Assembly: GCF_017876165.1 (NCBI RefSeq)
Contig: NZ_JAGINQ010000004.1
Coordinates: forward strand, 365,452-429,451
Length of the DNA: 64,000 bases
Origin: Azospirillum soli
Lineage (GTDB): Bacteria > Pseudomonadota > Alphaproteobacteria > Azospirillales > Azospirillaceae
Direction: 5' to 3'
Every line of letters starts with the position of its first letter. The first letter of the stretch is position 1. Position numbers and translations under genes: made by a program. A model generated the notes under the pieces. That model searched no databases. It had not been told where the DNA came from and saw nothing but the letters and a program-made list of their open reading frames with translations. Shown here one piece after another: positions 44,320-52,261 of the stretch.

Positions 44320-44331
44320 GGAGCGTTTCTT

Positions 44332-44778
44332 ATGAACATAGAGCCGATGAAATATGCAGTGAGTTTTGCTGGGATATCCCTCGGGTACGTTTTATCGGAG
44401 GCAGAGGCTATCTCCGCCAAGAAAAAATGCAGGGAGTTTCTTGGTTTAGATGACAGCCCTGATTTTGTGTTGATCTCAGCATGCATAAAGGCGCTTGGCC
44501 CCGGCAACACGTCTTTCTCTCGACCGGTAAGAGGATGCTCGGCGTCCAAGTGGGAGATCATAGAGGATATTGGCAACGCCAAAGTGCCACGTAATGCGCT
44601 GTATTATTTTACCGCGCAGCTTTGCCGCAACGAAACCCCAATTTATTTAAAATGCAAGGTAATGACAGATGAAGCAGTAAAGACGCTCACCGGTATAGAA
44701 CCCAATGTGCTCGCGGCGATTGCGGGAGAGCACTGGGGAGCGTTTGTTCAACCTCCTGCCGATACATTGCGTTCGTAG
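44332..44778 (+). CDS. Hypothetical protein
   Basis: A 148-residue soluble protein (MNIEPMKYAVSFAGISLGYVLSEAEAISAKKKCREFLGLDDSPDFVLISACIKALGPG...). GGGAG lies 10 nt before the ATG. Codon use is markedly less GC-rich than the host genes. The 150 bp that follow hold only a short open fragment (MDVLFERHPELFRETG...) that I do not call a gene. No family is recognised. Confidence 0.55.
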   Translation: MNIEPMKYAVSFAGISLGYVLSEAEAISAKKKCREFLGLDDSPDFVLISACIKALGPGNTSFSRPVRGCSASKWEIIEDIGNAKVPRNALYYFTAQLCRNETPIYLKCKVMTDEAVKTLTGIEPNVLAAIAGEHWGAFVQPPADTLRS

Positions 44779-44934
44779 ACCGGCGCGATAGAAGGAACGC
44801 AATTTGCGCCGCTGGTCACGACCGTCATGGACGTGCTGTTCGAGCGGCATCCCGAACTGTTCCGCGAAACCGGCACAACCGATGCGCGGAACACAACCAG
44901 CGCCTCTTAGGCGTTCATTAAAGGAGCGATAACG

Positions 44935-45171
44935 ATGGCAACGACGGTATATTTCGAAGAGACGGTACACGATCAAGGTGGGAAAAATAAGATCGACGTC
45001 GAGTTCGGACGCTCCTCCTTCTATTCGGGCTGTAAAGTTCCCGGCGGGATAGGCGAAGATAGCATCTATCTGAACGTTGATGGGAAGGGAGTAATAATGG
45101 ATCGGGCCACTGCCAAAAAATTTGTCAGGGCCGCCATTGAAGTCGGTCATTATCACGGCCTTATCGATTGA
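44935..45171 (+). CDS. Small hypothetical protein
   Basis: A 78-residue protein (MATTVYFEETVHDQGGKNKIDVEFGRSSFYSGCKVPGGIGEDSIYLNVDGKGVIMDRATAKKFVRAAIEVGHYHGLID) that looks like a compact beta-sheet followed by a C-terminal helix. AAAGGAG lies about 8 nt before the ATG. It precedes the two-span membrane protein by 12 nt. No family is recognised. Confidence 0.5.
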   Translation: MATTVYFEETVHDQGGKNKIDVEFGRSSFYSGCKVPGGIGEDSIYLNVDGKGVIMDRATAKKFVRAAIEVGHYHGLID

Positions 45172-45183
45172 GGAAGGGCAAGC

Positions 45184-45807
45184 GTGTACAGACCTTCCTC
45201 CTTCGTCAATGACTGTGACGACTTCGGCATGATCGTAGCGACCGGTCGCTTCGTGTCCGGCACAGATGGGATTGCCTACGTACTCGCTTCCTCCGGCTTC
45301 CGGTGGCGGTGGTCCACTAAGGGCCTCCGAGAGCGAGAAGATCCTGGCCGGATCATCTTCGAAGGTGATGCGGCAACTCTATTCGAGCGTCCGTTGCCGT
45401 TGGGTTTGCTGACATCGATGAAATGGGCTCTTGGCCAGTATGTGGCTCCGCCCGGAGAGTTGCACTGGACGCCTATAGCGCCCGATCCGCTCGACCCTAG
45501 GACGCTTGTCGTGAGGCAAGCGACGGTTCAGCCGTACCAAAACCGTCGGCGGTTCATTTGGCTGCGGCTCAGGGCGTTTCAGCGGATGTTTTTTCTTGGA
45601 GATTTCTTGTTCCTGGTCCCCGCAATCCCGCTGATTCTGGTGGCCGTGATAGCGATCCTTCCCTATCCAGCATGGAAGTCGATGGGCGGAGAGGCGATAG
45701 AAAACTGGCAGATCATGGCCGGGACATTTGGCGGTGGCTGGCTTGTGGCGCAGACCGCGATCTGGTGCTTTGGATGGCTCAACCGCCGGCTATCAGCGCG
45801 CCGATAA
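45184..45807 (+). CDS. Two-span membrane protein, unknown
   Basis: A 207-residue protein. The N-terminal 130 residues are soluble (possibly cytoplasmic). Two membrane segments follow (FFLGDFLFLVPAIPLILVAVIAIL and GTFGGGWLVAQTAIWCFGWL), then a basic tail (NRRLSARR). The GTG at 45184 follows GAGGAAGGG by 5 nt. It is the last gene before the MITE-like remnant and the right end of the mobile element. No family is recognised. Confidence 0.55.
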   Translation: MYRPSSFVNDCDDFGMIVATGRFVSGTDGIAYVLASSGFRWRWSTKGLREREDPGRIIFEGDAATLFERPLPLGLLTSMKWALGQYVAPPGELHWTPIAPDPLDPRTLVVRQATVQPYQNRRRFIWLRLRAFQRMFFLGDFLFLVPAIPLILVAVIAILPYPAWKSMGGEAIENWQIMAGTFGGGWLVAQTAIWCFGWLNRRLSARR

Positions 45808-45878
45808 TCAGGCAGGAAGGTGTTATTGTCGAGCGACTTAGCACCGCCTCGCAGCATGGCTGAAGATCAAGGACCCGG

Positions 45879-46081
45879 TGTCCCCCGACAAAAGTGTCTG
45901 CACCTGATCGGCCTCCAACCCTTTGATCTGCCGTGGGTGCCTCGACGTCCCCACGTGGAAAGTTTGCACCTCGGGACCGTCCGGCCCGAACAGGTGACGC
46001 CGCAGTTCCTTGCGGATCAATGCATTGCTCAGCAAGGTGCAGACTCGTTCGTCGATGTGCAGACATTTTTGTCAGCGAACA
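45879..46081. mobile_element. 203-bp MITE-like remnant with TGT-type inverted ends
   Basis: Terminal inverted repeats of 24 bp (45879-45902, starting TGTCCCCCGACAAAAGTGTC, and the complement of 46058-46081, starting TGTTCGCTGACAAAAATGTC) match at 20 of 24 positions. GTCTGCAC is repeated internally at 46036-46043 (as its complement), as in multi-repeat ends of IS21-like elements. It has no transposase. A minus-strand open frame of 65 codons inside it is not a convincing gene. It lies 65 bp from the right end of the larger element. Confidence 0.55.
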
Positions 46082-46146
46082 CCTGGCGCATGCCGGCAAG
46101 GCGACCTTGGGGTCCATTTACAATGGTCCTTTTGTGCACGAACAGC

Positions 46147-46172
46147 TGGTGGCGTTTGCTCCATAATGCCGC
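46147..46172 (-). repeat. Right terminal inverted repeat (26 bp)
   Basis: This is the exact reverse complement of 34956-34981. It begins TGGTGGCGTTTGC and ends CATAATGCCGC on the plus strand. Confidence 0.9.
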
Positions 46173-46178
46173 ATCATT
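46173..46178. repeat. Right copy of 6-bp target-site duplication (ATCATT)
   Basis: ATCATT immediately follows the right terminal repeat, matching 34950-34955. Confidence 0.75.
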
Positions 46179-46411
46179 GTGCAGATTTCGGAGATTTCAG
46201 AATCTGCACAATGGCGTTTTTTGGCGAATTTACGAACGATACCATGGCGTTACGCCGGTTTGTTTGTGCGCGGTCATTGTGCGGTGAGTGCACAACGATG
46301 AGCGCACAAACGAAGGCGCGGGCTATGCGGGCAGTGCATTAACCAGTGCAACATCATGCGACATTTTTTGGGTATGTTGCACTGGTTAACAGGCGCACTA
46401 CGCCTGTTAAC
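46175..46411. repeat. Palindrome-rich intergenic region
   Basis: Four inverted repeats lie in 240 bp. They are CATTGTGCAGATT / AATCTGCACAATG (46175-46187, 46201-46213), GTTTGTGCGC / GCGCACAAAC (46262-46271, 46302-46311), a perfect 16-bp pair TTAACCAGTGCAACAT (46339-46354) with 46374-46389, and overlapping it GTTAACAGGCG / CGCCTGTTAAC (46385-46395, 46401-46411). TTGTGC/GCACAA recurs at least six times. No gene is supported between 46082 and 46688; the rest (46412-46660) holds nothing I recognise. Confidence 0.85.
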
Positions 46412-46660
46412 TTCATGAATTCTATCCTAAGAAGCGCATTGGAGCAACATTGCGACAAGGCATCAAGCCTGGGTTGATTTGTATGAGCACAGAGCGAACC
46501 GATTGTGACTCCGGTGAAGCTGGCTCATCAACCCATGCGGTTTGACCAGTCCGTAGGGGCCGGCTCCCACTCGCTCGTTTGGTACGGATCGTTAGCCTGA
46601 GTTTGGAGCCTTAAACCACGCAAGGTTGCGTTGATGTTTGCCTTGAGTTTATAAATCCTA

Positions 46661-46680
46661 TCTAAATTCACGAATTTAGA
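46661..46680 (+). promoter_or_regulatory. Perfect 9-bp palindrome at the ribosome binding region of the YccA gene
   Basis: TCTAAATTC-ac-GAATTTAGA ends 8 nt before the ATG at 46689. It includes the only purine-rich stretch (TTAGAGA) near the start, so it could be a repressor site or an RNA hairpin limiting translation. Confidence 0.55.
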
Positions 46681-46688
46681 GATATCTC

Positions 46689-47474
46689 ATGCGCTCTGGC
46701 AACCCCACGCTTCGCGAGGAAGTGTTTCGCTGTCACGACACCATTGTCGGCGAGCGCATGACGCTCTCCGGCGCGGTGAACCGTACTCTTCTAATGTTCC
46801 TGCTGGTCGCCGTGTCGGCGGGCTATGTCTACTGGCAAATGTCTGGCGTGATTGGTCTGTCCGGGAACGGCAAGTCCCTTGCAGTGACTGACCCCAGCCG
46901 CTTCGGCGCGCTGATGATATACGCCATTGTCGGCTTGGTGGTCAGCACGGTCGTCGGCTTCGCCACGGTGTTCACGCCCGAGTGGTCGCCCGGCACCGCC
47001 CCGATCTACGCGCTGGCCGAGGGGCTATGCATCGGCGTGATCAGCGCTGTTGCGGAAGCGAAGTTTCCCGGTATCGTGCCACAAGCGGTCGGCCTGACCT
47101 TCGGCGTATTTTTCAGCCTGCTGCTGGCCTACAAGTCCGGCTTGATCCAAGCGACCGAGAATTTCAAGCTTATGGTGGTAAGCGCGACGGGTGCCATCGC
47201 CGTGCTCTACCTAGTGGACCTAATGCTGATGCATTTCGGCATACGTGTGCCAATGATCCATGAGAGCGGCATCGTCGGCGTCCTGTTCTCGCTATTCGTG
47301 GTCGCTGTCGCGGCGTTCAATCTGGTACTCGACTTTGACTTTATCGAAGCGGGCGTTGAGGCAGGGGCGCCCCGGTACATGGAGTGGTATGGCGCCTTCA
47401 GCCTGACCGTCACCCTGATCTGGCTGTATCTCGAGATCCTGCGTCTGTTAATGAAGGCGCGCAGCCGAGATTAA
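46689..47474 (+). CDS. Bax inhibitor-1/YccA family membrane protein
   Basis: A 261-residue integral membrane protein with about seven hydrophobic segments. It starts MRSGNPTLREEVF, a hallmark of this bacterial Bax-inhibitor-1/YccA subgroup, followed by TLSGAVNRTLLMFLLVAVSAGYVYWQ and ending in FSLTVTLIWLYLEILRLLMKARSRD. YccA-like proteins modulate the FtsH protease in E. coli; the role of this subgroup is unknown. The upstream region is palindrome-rich, and a 9-bp palindrome overlaps the ribosome binding site. GC content is intermediate between the element and the host genes. Confidence 0.88.
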   Translation: MRSGNPTLREEVFRCHDTIVGERMTLSGAVNRTLLMFLLVAVSAGYVYWQMSGVIGLSGNGKSLAVTDPSRFGALMIYAIVGLVVSTVVGFATVFTPEWSPGTAPIYALAEGLCIGVISAVAEAKFPGIVPQAVGLTFGVFFSLLLAYKSGLIQATENFKLMVVSATGAIAVLYLVDLMLMHFGIRVPMIHESGIVGVLFSLFVVAVAAFNLVLDFDFIEAGVEAGAPRYMEWYGAFSLTVTLIWLYLEILRLLMKARSRD

Positions 47475-47665
47475 AATGGACCACGAGCGGCGGCTAGGCC
47501 TCGCGGAGGAGGCGGAAGAGGACCGGGCGTTTGGCGCTTACAATGCGGGCAACTGCGTCGGTACTGTCATGCGCTGAAGTGGGGCGACGAGACTTTGGGA
47601 ATGGTGTTGGACAATTTGGAGTAATGACAGGGAGGTTCGGCGAGTGCCGATCCCCCTCACCCTAA

Positions 47666-47688
47666 CCCTCTCCCCAGAGGGGAGAGGG
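47666..47688. repeat. Extragenic palindrome
   Basis: CCCTCTCCCC / GGGGAGAGGG with an AGA loop (10-bp perfect stem), inside the common TCACCCTAACCCTCTCCCC-type dispersed repeat. It lies 26 nt after the stop of the convergent CoxE-like gene and may act as a terminator. Confidence 0.7.
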
Positions 47689-47713
47689 GATTGAAGGCAT
47701 TGCTGGAGAGAAA

Positions 47714-48907
47714 CTACCGCACCAACTCCCGCATAGCCCCATCCAGCCCTTCCAGGGTCAGCGGGTACATCCGCCCGCCCATAAGGCGTTGCAGGATGCG
47801 GGTGCTTTCCGTGTAGCCCCACAGGCGTTCCGGGGTGGGGTTCAGCCAGACGGCCTTGCTGTAGATGGACAGGAGACGCTGCATCCAGGCCTGCCCCGGC
47901 TCCTCGTTCCAGTGTTCGACGCTGCCGCCGGCGTAGACGATCTCGTAGGGGCTCATGGCGGCGTCGCCGACGAAGACCAGCTTGTAGTCGGCCGGATAGG
48001 TGTGCAGCACGTCCCAGGTGGGGGTGCGCTCGTCATGGCGGCGGTGGTTGTCGCGCCAGACGCTCTCGTAGACGCAGTTGTGGAAATAGAAGTGCTCCAG
48101 GTGCTTGAACTCCGTCCGGGCGGCGGAGAACAGCTCCTCCACGAGGCGGATGTGGTCGTCCATGGAGCCGCCGACGTCCAGGAACAGCAGCACCTTCACC
48201 GCGTTGTGCCGCTCCGGCACCATCTTCAGGTCCAGCCAGCCGGCGTTGTTCGCCGTGGCGCGGATGGTGCCGGGAAGATCCAGTTCGCTGGCCGCACCCG
48301 TGCGGGCGAACTTGCGCAGGCGGCGCAGAGCCACCTTGATGTTGCGGGTGCCGAGTTCGACCTGATCGTCGAGGTTCTTGAACTCCCGCTTGTCCCACAC
48401 CTTCACGGCGCGGCGGTGGCGGGATTCGGCCTGCCCGATGCGCACGCCCTCCGGGTTGTAGCCGTAGGCGCCGAAGGGTGAGGTGCCGGCCGTGCCGATC
48501 CATTTGGAGCCCCCCTGGTGTCGGCCCTTCTGTTCGGCCAGACGCTGGGCCAGGGTCTCCATCAGCTTTTCCCAGCCGCCAAGCGCCTGGATCTGCGCCT
48601 TTTCCTCGTCGGTCAGGAAACGCTCGGCCAGCTTGCGCAGCCATTCCTCGGGGATGTCCACGACGGGGACCTCGTCGGCGCCCTCCCCGCCCGTCTCGCC
48701 GATGCCCTTGAAGACCTGACCGAACACGCGGTCGAAGCGGTCCAGGTTGCGCTCGTCCTTCACCAGACAGGCCCGGCTGAGGTAATAGAAGTCCTCGACG
48801 CGGAAGGCGGCGATGCCCCGCTTCATGGCCTCCATGAGCGTCAGGTACTCGTTCAGCGAGACGGGAACGCCCGCCTTACGCAGCTCGAAGAAGAAACTCG
48901 TGAACAT
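47714..48907 (-). CDS. CoxE-like VWA domain protein
   Basis: A 397-residue protein of the VWA/CoxE family. The N-terminus (FFFELRKAGVPVSLNEYLTLMEAMKRGIAAF) and the C-terminal von Willebrand A domain with a MIDAS-like DVGGSMDD (VKVLLFLDVGGSMDDHIRLVEELF) are typical. Note DxGxS in place of DxSxS. Such proteins usually work with a MoxR-type AAA ATPase to insert metals or assemble enzymes; the nearest MoxR here is 8.4 kb away in the Bat operon. GGAGAGGG lies before the ATG at 48907. Confidence 0.88.
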   Translation of the reverse strand: MFTSFFFELRKAGVPVSLNEYLTLMEAMKRGIAAFRVEDFYYLSRACLVKDERNLDRFDRVFGQVFKGIGETGGEGADEVPVVDIPEEWLRKLAERFLTDEEKAQIQALGGWEKLMETLAQRLAEQKGRHQGGSKWIGTAGTSPFGAYGYNPEGVRIGQAESRHRRAVKVWDKREFKNLDDQVELGTRNIKVALRRLRKFARTGAASELDLPGTIRATANNAGWLDLKMVPERHNAVKVLLFLDVGGSMDDHIRLVEELFSAARTEFKHLEHFYFHNCVYESVWRDNHRRHDERTPTWDVLHTYPADYKLVFVGDAAMSPYEIVYAGGSVEHWNEEPGQAWMQRLLSIYSKAVWLNPTPERLWGYTESTRILQRLMGGRMYPLTLEGLDGAMRELVR

Positions 48908-48980
48908 GCGGCCCTCTCCGCCCCTTCCCGCCCTGCTCCGCCCCGATGGGCAATCGTAGCGCCGACCCGCAAGGAACGCC

Positions 48981-49541
48981 ATGACCGCACTTCTCGACTT
49001 CGCCCGCGCGCTGGAATTCGCCGCGCTCAAGCACATCGATCAGCGCCGCAAGGGCGTTCGGGCCGAACCCTACCTCAACCATCTGTCGGAGGTGGCGTTT
49101 CTGGTCGCCGAGGCGACGGAGGGCAAGGACCCGGTCGCGGTCATCGCCGCCCTGCTGCACGACACGCTGGAGGACACCGACGCCAGCTATGAGGAGATCG
49201 AGCGGCTGTTCGGAGGCGAGGTCGCCAGCGTGGTCGCCGAGACCACCGACGACAAGCGCCTGCGCAAGGCCGAGCGCAAGCAGCGGCAGATCGACACCGC
49301 CCCCACCGCCTCGCCCCGCGCGAAGCTGGTGAAGCTGGCCGACAAGGTGTCGAACCTGCGCTCCATGGCGCACAGCCCGCCCGCCGACTGGCCGCAGGAA
49401 CGGAAGGTCGAGTATTTCGAATGGGCGCACGCGGTCGTCGCCGGGCTGCGGGGGACCGACGCGAAGCTGGAGGCTCTGTTCGACCGGGCCTATGAGGACG
49501 GTTTGGCGGAGCTGCGCGGGGATACCCTGTTGAAGGGGTGA
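48981..49541 (+). CDS. HD-domain hydrolase, SpoT/MESH1-like
   Basis: A 186-residue protein with an HD metal site (LNHLSEVAFLVAEA, VAVIAALLHDTLEDTDASYEEIERLFG) and AKLVKLADKVSNLRSM. This is the pattern of the hydrolase half of RelA/SpoT and of small alarmone hydrolases. It would remove the 3'-pyrophosphate from (p)ppGpp. There is no synthetase domain. AAGGA lies before the ATG. It is divergent from the CoxE-like gene. Confidence 0.85.
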   Translation: MTALLDFARALEFAALKHIDQRRKGVRAEPYLNHLSEVAFLVAEATEGKDPVAVIAALLHDTLEDTDASYEEIERLFGGEVASVVAETTDDKRLRKAERKQRQIDTAPTASPRAKLVKLADKVSNLRSMAHSPPADWPQERKVEYFEWAHAVVAGLRGTDAKLEALFDRAYEDGLAELRGDTLLKG

Positions 49542-49547
49542 GCCGGG

Positions 49548-49743
49548 CTAAATCGGCGCGACGTTCGCAGCGGACGGCGGAATGCGGGTGCGCAGCACGA
49601 GCAGGATGCCGGTGAGCGCCGCGCGGTTGTCCAGCCGGGACCGCCCGTCCTTGGGCTTGCCCGTCCTTGGGCTTGGGCCGGTCCGGCGGGAGCAACGGCT
49701 CAATCACTGCCCACAGGGCGTCGGACACGGGAGGGGCTGCCAT
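49548..49743 (-). pseudogene. IS5 family transposase remnant, N-terminal fragment with frameshift
   Basis: The reverse frame from 49743 reads PPVSDALWAVIEPLLPPDRPKPKDGQ, the conserved start of IS5-type transposases. Then a 16-bp tandem duplication (49643-49658 and 49659-49674 on the plus strand) shifts the frame. The next frame continues the family sequence (GRSRLDNRAALTGILLVLRTRIP) and ends at a TAG at 49548. The rest of the transposase is absent. Confidence 0.8.
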
Positions 49744-49914
49744 GCCCCTCCCAACAACCCGAACCCTGTTTTGTTAAGCGCCCTTATGGATGAGAGTGCG
49801 GCGCGCATAAGGCCACATGGCGTCCGATGCGGCCGCCCGTCACCGGGCATGAGCGTACCGAACCGTGCCGTTCTGCAGCCCGGCGCGGTCGGATGTCGCC
49901 ACGCCGACCTGGGA

Positions 49915-51062
49915 TCACTGATGTGACTCCAGATTCCTCTGCATCTTCTCGATGATCTGGTCGACCGTGAAGCTCGCCGGGCGCTGCCGCGGCGGGAATT
50001 CCCGGAATGTTTCCAGGAACTTTGCGACCTCCGTCTGGCCGGCGAAGATGATGTATGGCTGAGACACGAGCCAGTCGTAGTAGGTGTTCGAGGTGATGTC
50101 CGCTCGCTCATAGGGGTCGGCGCGCAGGTCGAACAGCTTGGGCAGGCGCAACGGCGTGAACGGTTCCGCCCAGATGCGCAGCGTTCCCTGTGCCCTCTGC
50201 TCGGAGAACACCATTTTCCAGTTTTCGTATCGCATGGCGACCAGATCGCCATCGTCGTCGAAGTAGAAGAACTCCTTTCGGGCGCTGCGCTCCTGCTCGC
50301 CGAGCAGATGGGGGAGCTGGTTGTAGCCGTCGAGATGGACCTTGAAGGTCTTGCCGCCAGCGCTGTGCCCCTTCAGCAGCTTGTCCTTGATGTCCGGATC
50401 GCCGGCGGCGGCCCGCGCGGGCCGAACCGCTTGCGGAATTCGGGGTCGCGCGGGTAGGTGCGCTGTTCCGGTTCCTCCTCCGCGTTCAGATGATAGAGAT
50501 TGCCGAAAAACTCGTCGAAGCCATGGTTGGTCGGCAGGTATTCGTCGCGGTCGCCCAGGTGGTTCTTCCCGAACTGCCCGGTCGCGTAGCCAAGGGGCTT
50601 GAGCAGTTCGGCCAGGGTGGCGTCCTCCTTTTGCAGCCCCACGGTCGCCCCCGGCACACCGACCTTGGACAGGCCGGTGCGCAGCGTCGATTGGCCGGTG
50701 ATGAAGACCGACCGCCCGGCGGTGCAGCTCTGCTCCGCGTAATAGTCGGTGAACATCAAGCCCTCGCGGGCGATCCGGTCGATGTTCGGCGTCCGGTAGC
50801 CCATGAGGCCGAAGGTGTAGGCGCTGACGTTCGACTGGCCGATATCATCGCCGAAGATCACCAGGATGTTGGGGCGGGAACCGGACGGCTGGGTTTGCGT
50901 CGGCGTCGGTTGCGGTTGCGGCTGCTGTGCGTTGGCGGTGCCGATCAAGGCGGCTGGGGTCAGCGCGGACGCCGCGGCCAGCGTCGTCCCGGTCAGCAGC
51001 ATGTTGCGGCGGCTGAGAGCCTTTTGCATGGGCACGTCGTTGTTGTCTGCCGATCCGCTCAC
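49915..51062 (-). pseudogene. Arylsulfatase pseudogene with internal deletion and frameshift
   Basis: The N-terminal part has a Tat-like signal ([34 protein letters not shown]), a metal-binding start ([19 protein letters not shown]) and the formylglycine site CTAGR in [11 protein letters not shown]. After RKRFGPRG the frame runs into [12 protein letters not shown] and stops, while a second frame gives [15 protein letters not shown] and the intact C-terminus (EFFYFDDDGDLVAMRYENWKMVFSEQR...LESHQ). Family members are about 550 residues; only about 380 codons remain, so the central catalytic part is lost. The GTG at 51062 overlaps the stop of the upstream formylglycine-enzyme gene. Confidence 0.85.
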
Positions 51063-51970
51063 GTTTCCCTCCCTTTTCGGATAATGCACCGGAACTCGAT
51101 GTGGGACATGGCGCTGTCGATCATCTGTGGCTGGCGTGCCGCCGGCCGGTACCGTTCGCAGTAGTTGGGGGCGCACAGAAACGAGCCTCCCTTCACCACC
51201 TTGCGCGGAATGCGGATGTGCGGCTGGGCCGGGTCATAGCTGCGCTCCTGAGGAGCGCCGCGCGGGTTGCTCGGAATGCAGCACGGCTTGCCCGCGTTGG
51301 CCGGATGCCGGGCGCTGTACCAATCGCAGGTCCACTCCCACACGTTTCCCGCCATGTCGAACAGCCCGTAGCCATTGGCGGGGAAGGAACCGACCGGGGC
51401 CGTGCCTTCGAATCCATCGGATCCCAGGTTCTGCCAGGGGAATTGCCCCTGCCAAATGTTGGCCATATGGCGGCCGTCCGGCGTGAACTCGTCACCCCAG
51501 CAATAGGTCTTGCCGTCCAGGCCACCGCGCGCGGCGAACTCCCATTCCGCTTCCGTGGGCAGTGCCTTCCCAGCCCAGCGGGCGTAGGCCTCGGCATCCT
51601 CGTGTGCGACGTGGATGACCGGATGGTCCGGCCGATCGTCGATGTTGCTGCCCGGCCCTTCCGGATGGCGCCAGTTCGCGCCCGGAACGTACGCCCACCA
51701 ATTGGCGAGGTTCCGGAGATCGACGGGATGCTTCGCCTTGCGGAACACCAGAGCGCCCGGTTGCAGCATGCCGGGCAAGGCCCCCGAATAATCCGCCGGG
51801 TCGAGGGGGCGTTCGGCGACCGTGACGCGGTGGACCGGACTTTCCTCCCGGTAATGCCGGTCGGACCCCATCCGAAAGGTGCCTCCGGAGATCCAGACCA
51901 TTCCCCGGTCTTGGGGAGCGTCTTGGGAAGTGTCCGGCTTTGGGCGGCACGCTGGTGCGTCGATGCTCAT
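51059..51970 (-). CDS. Formylglycine-generating enzyme (SUMF1-like), with an internal gap
   Basis: The enzyme oxidises a sulfatase cysteine to formylglycine. The 303-residue protein has the FGE-sulfatase fold: [63 protein letters not shown] and the catalytic cysteines Cys266/Cys271 in [19 protein letters not shown]. Directly after HRVTV (residue 51) the sequence jumps to [18 protein letters not shown]. The usual block of about 25-30 residues with the FWIDxxPVTNxxF motif is missing, without frameshift. It may be inactive. It is coupled to the sulfatase pseudogene. Confidence 0.85.
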   Translation of the reverse strand: MSIDAPACRPKPDTSQDAPQDRGMVWISGGTFRMGSDRHYREESPVHRVTVAERPLDPADYSGALPGMLQPGALVFRKAKHPVDLRNLANWWAYVPGANWRHPEGPGSNIDDRPDHPVIHVAHEDAEAYARWAGKALPTEAEWEFAARGGLDGKTYCWGDEFTPDGRHMANIWQGQFPWQNLGSDGFEGTAPVGSFPANGYGLFDMAGNVWEWTCDWYSARHPANAGKPCCIPSNPRGAPQERSYDPAQPHIRIPRKVVKGGSFLCAPNYCERYRPAARQPQMIDSAMSHIEFRCIIRKGRET

Positions 51971-52261
51971 GATCGGGGTTCTATCCTCGTTCAAGGAATC
52001 GCGTTCGCATCGGCGGGGGTCAGGCGGCATGGATCAAAAACGCTCCTGACGCACACCCCCGGCGGCAGCACGCAGGTGGCACCGCCATGTGGGACGCAAG
52101 CGTGATGGGGAGCCGCCGCCGCGGCAACTCTGGTCGGGCAATTAACGCGTAGCTTTGACGAAACGGCCGATGCGGCGCCCCGGAGATACCGCAACACTCG
52201 ACACGGCCCGTCCACCCGATACGGCCCGTTCATCGCCGGCCATCCCGCTTTCGGAGAAACA

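Larger units (their letters stand above)
34956..46172. mobile_element. 11.2-kb transposon-like element with 26-bp inverted ends, carrying defence-type genes
   Basis: The element is defined by perfect 26-bp terminal inverted repeats (34956-34981 and 46147-46172) and a flanking 6-bp direct repeat. Inside, base composition and codon use are visibly less GC-rich than on both sides. It holds the only complete transposase in the window (IS1595 type, 36534-37517), two coiled-coil/winged-helix genes, KilA-N and XRE proteins, an OLD ATPase plus AbiJ-like pair, and many small unknown genes. IS1595 elements are known to carry passenger genes but usually give 8-bp duplications, so the link between this transposase and these ends is inference. 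The genes outside read as normal host DNA. Confidence 0.75.

Noticed and set aside
44779..44910. Short forward frame reading MDVLFERHPELFRETG...
   Set aside because: Protein-like, but only about 27 codons after the first ATG and without a ribosome binding site; at most a gene fragment.
45838..46035. 65-codon minus-strand frame inside the MITE-like remnant
   Set aside because: Starts with TTG without a ribosome binding site and lies between inverted repeats; more likely chance or a remnant.
44789..46400. Search for a tRNA gene or att core as integration target of the island
   Set aside because: No tRNA-like cloverleaf or long direct repeat was seen; inverted ends and a short duplication indicate transposition, not tyrosine-recombinase integration.
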